Shown: one piece after another, positions 13,587 through 14,996 of the stretch | How positions within the stretch are numbered: the first letter of the stretch is position 1 | Layout: every line of letters starts with the position of its first letter | From: Phil1 sp963643205 | GTDB taxonomy: Bacteria; Bacillota; Clostridia; Christensenellales; CAG-138 | Direction of reading: 5' to 3' | DNA: 14,996 nucleotides | Assembly (NCBI GenBank): GCA_963643205.1 | Contig: CAVIJJ010000031.1 | Span: 1 to 14,996, forward strand | Position numbers and translations under genes: made by a program | The notes under the pieces: model-generated | Database searches by the model: none | What the model was told of the DNA's origin: nothing | Seen by the model: only the letters and a program-made list of their open reading frames with translations

Positions 13587-13615
13587 TTGACTAAGGCCGA
13601 TTTCAGAGTTAATAT
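13587..13615 (+). promoter_or_regulatory. Possible promoter of the ThrE-family gene, nested in the ygeW terminator
   Basis: TTGACT (13587-13592) and TAATAT (13610-13615) are exactly 17 bases apart. The -35 lies before the terminator stem and the -10 lies inside its loop. Transcripts would start near 13622, within or after the second arm, and so would avoid the terminator. The -10 matches only four of six bases. Confidence 0.4.
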
Positions 13616-13637
13616 ATTGCGCTGAAATCGGCTTTTT
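13596..13637 (+). terminator. Intrinsic terminator of the regulator-ygeY-ygeW unit
   Basis: A perfect 11-base-pair stem, GCCGATTTCAG/CTGAAATCGGC (13596-13606 with 13622-13632), with a 15-base loop is followed by five T (13633-13637). It separates ygeW from the exporter gene 39 bases downstream. Confidence 0.9.
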
Positions 13638-13676
13638 GCGTAAAACCGACTTTTTTGTTTGAAAGGGCTTTTGACT

Positions 13677-14912
13677 ATGGATTATTATCTGCTTACCGAC
13701 GTTACGGCAAGGATAGGCTACGAGCTTGCCTTAAGCGGCGCGGAAACATTCAGAATAGAGGAAACAATGCGCCGCATAATGTCCGCCTACGGGGTTGAGT
13801 GCGAAACGTTCGCCATACCCAGCAGCGTTATGATAAGCATAGAATCAGACAAGGGAAAGCCCATTATGATAATGAGAAGGGTGGGCTTCCACGGAAACGA
13901 CCTTGAGTCCGTGGAAAGGCTTAATTCGCTTGCCCGCCGCATTTGCGCCGAAACGCCGAACCCCGCCGTAGCCATACAGTGGCTTGAGGAAACGCTGCGC
14001 GCCCGCAGGAAATACTCAACCCTTGTTTACTATATAGGCAATTTCCTTGTCGCGGCCGGCTTCTGTCCCCTTTTCGGCGGGAATATTAAGGATAGCGTAA
14101 TTTCGGGCCTTCTTGCCCTTATAATAGGCGCTGTAACGCGCATAATGAACAAGATGGAAACGAACCCGTTTTTCAGCACCATAGCCGCGGCGTTTCTTAT
14201 GGCCGTTCCGGCTTACGCGCTCGCGGGGCTTGGCGTAACAACATACACCCATTCGGTTATAATAGGCGCGCTTATGCTGCTTGTGCCGGGGCTTCTTATT
14301 ACCAATTCCATGAGGGACGTAATATATGGCGACACGAACTCCGGCATTATAAGAATTGTGCAGGTTCTTTTGTATGCCCTGGCTATAGCTTTGGGCACTG
14401 CCGCGGCATGGCATCTTACCCGGGGCATATACGGCGTATCCGTATCAACGGGCTCCGCGGATTATCCCATGTGGGCGCAGGCGATAGGCGCGGCGGTGTG
14501 CTGCGCGGGCTTTGCCATTATATTCAATGTGCACGACTGGGGCGTAATACTCTGCGTAATAGGCGGGGTTATAACCTGGATGAGCTATTTGATATTCGGT
14601 GAGCTTGGGCTGGACGTTTATCAGATGAACTTTTTGGCCTCCGTTATAGCGGCCATATACGCCGAGGGCATGGCAAGGAAGCGCAAATACCCCGTGCTTT
14701 CGTATCTTGTAATATCAACCGTGCCTCTGCTGCCAGGCGCCGGCATATACTATACGATGAGCACCGGCATAGACGGAAACATGATGTCCGCCCTGCAGAA
14801 GGGGCTTGAAACCGCGGGCATAGCCGGCTGCATAGCCGTTGCGATACTTCTCGTGTCCACCATATTCCGCCTTGCCGCCAAAATCAGCGCCAAACGGGCG
14901 GAGGGGAAATAA
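13677..14912 (+). CDS. Threonine/serine exporter (ThrE) family membrane protein, both halves fused
   Basis: A 411-residue inner-membrane protein. Residues 1-115 are soluble and carry the ThrE-type SGAETFRIEETMRRI (20-34). The rest holds about ten hydrophobic segments, e.g. 115-134, 140-157, 165-185, 192-209, 227-246, 268-284, 288-307, 317-331, 338-355 and 377-395. The two halves each have a P-G re-entrant-like motif (LVPGLLITNSMRD at 202-214; PLLPGAGIYYTM at 350-361), as in proteins where the ThrE and ThrE_2 modules are joined. The family exports threonine and serine in Corynebacterium; here the substrate is unknown. I chose the ATG at 13677 over an in-frame TTG at 13659 because GAAAGGG lies nine bases before it. 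A terminator separates it from ygeW, so membership in the purine cluster is uncertain. Confidence 0.88.
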   Translation: MDYYLLTDVTARIGYELALSGAETFRIEETMRRIMSAYGVECETFAIPSSVMISIESDKGKPIMIMRRVGFHGNDLESVERLNSLARRICAETPNPAVAIQWLEETLRARRKYSTLVYYIGNFLVAAGFCPLFGGNIKDSVISGLLALIIGAVTRIMNKMETNPFFSTIAAAFLMAVPAYALAGLGVTTYTHSVIIGALMLLVPGLLITNSMRDVIYGDTNSGIIRIVQVLLYALAIALGTAAAWHLTRGIYGVSVSTGSADYPMWAQAIGAAVCCAGFAIIFNVHDWGVILCVIGGVITWMSYLIFGELGLDVYQMNFLASVIAAIYAEGMARKRKYPVLSYLVISTVPLLPGAGIYYTMSTGIDGNMMSALQKGLETAGIAGCIAVAILLVSTIFRLAAKISAKRAEGK

Positions 14913-14951
14913 GGGGTAGGGGTGAATCCGTCTGACGCTTCCTAAATCCAG

Positions 14952-14975
14952 CTTTCGTAAAGTAAATTTCAACAG
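14952..14975 (+). repeat. Core copy of the dispersed intergenic repeat
   Basis: This core begins CTTTCGTAAAGTAAAT and ends CAACAG. It matches 2322-2345 at 21 of 24 bases, and lies 39 bases after the exporter stop. The flanks (14913-14951 and 14976-14996) contain no gene and do not share the palindrome of the first copy. No intrinsic terminator for the exporter is visible before the window ends. Confidence 0.5.
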
Positions 14976-14996
14976 GAACTAAGAGTTGGCGAAGCG

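Overview
The window looks like chromosome from an anaerobic gut-type Clostridia (Firmicutes) relative. The evidence is moderate-to-high GC with heavy use of AUA, AGG and CUU codons, strong GGAGG-type ribosome binding sites, sigma-A-like promoters, a YrzB/DUF1292 protein, and a palindromic GGGAG/GAGGGAGT intergenic repeat of a kind I associate with gut Clostridia. The genus cannot be fixed from the sequence. No rRNA, tRNA, CRISPR array, transposase or phage gene was found.

Layout. (1) 1-1260: a lone glyceraldehyde-3-phosphate dehydrogenase gene (gap, minus strand) with a near-perfect extended -10 promoter and its own terminator. (2) 1351-2246, plus strand: a short unit encoding a very Cys/Asp-rich DUF1292 protein and a hotdog thioesterase of the FlK type, ending in a terminator. 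(3) 2251-2345: a repeat-derived, gene-free stretch. (4) 2350-10171, minus strand: a four-gene operon read as ssnA - ygfK - molybdenum hydroxylase - deoC, with intergenic gaps of about 19-33 bp and a good ribosome binding site before each gene. (5) 10007-10296: a divergent control region. It holds two back-to-back promoters, a small palindrome, A/T tracts and, in the ssnA leader, a clear intrinsic terminator placed before the first gene. (6) 10297-13637, plus strand: a YheO-type PAS/HTH regulator, ygeY and ygeW, then a strong terminator. (7) 13677-14912: a ThrE-family amino-acid exporter, followed by another copy of the repeat.

How it fits together. SsnA, YgfK, the fused 2Fe-2S/Mo hydroxylase, YgeY and YgeW are the hallmark set of the ygeW-ygeX-ygeY-hyuA-ygfK-ssnA-xdh locus. 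That locus was first linked bioinformatically to labile-selenium molybdenum hydroxylases, and more recently to anaerobic breakdown of uric acid and other purines by gut bacteria. Here the set is arranged as two divergent arms around one regulator. The catabolic redox enzymes plus deoC (deoxyribose-phosphate aldolase) are on one side; the peptidase-like and carbamoyltransferase-like enzymes are on the other. The window lacks a FAD subunit for the hydroxylase, ygeX, hyuA, a carbamate kinase and a purine permease. They may lie elsewhere, or YgfK may serve as the hydroxylase's electron partner.

Most notable for follow-up: the putative transcription attenuator in the ssnA leader, the FAD-subunit-less hydroxylase/YgfK pairing with deoC, the promoter nested in the ygeW terminator, and the 13-cysteine DUF1292 protein.
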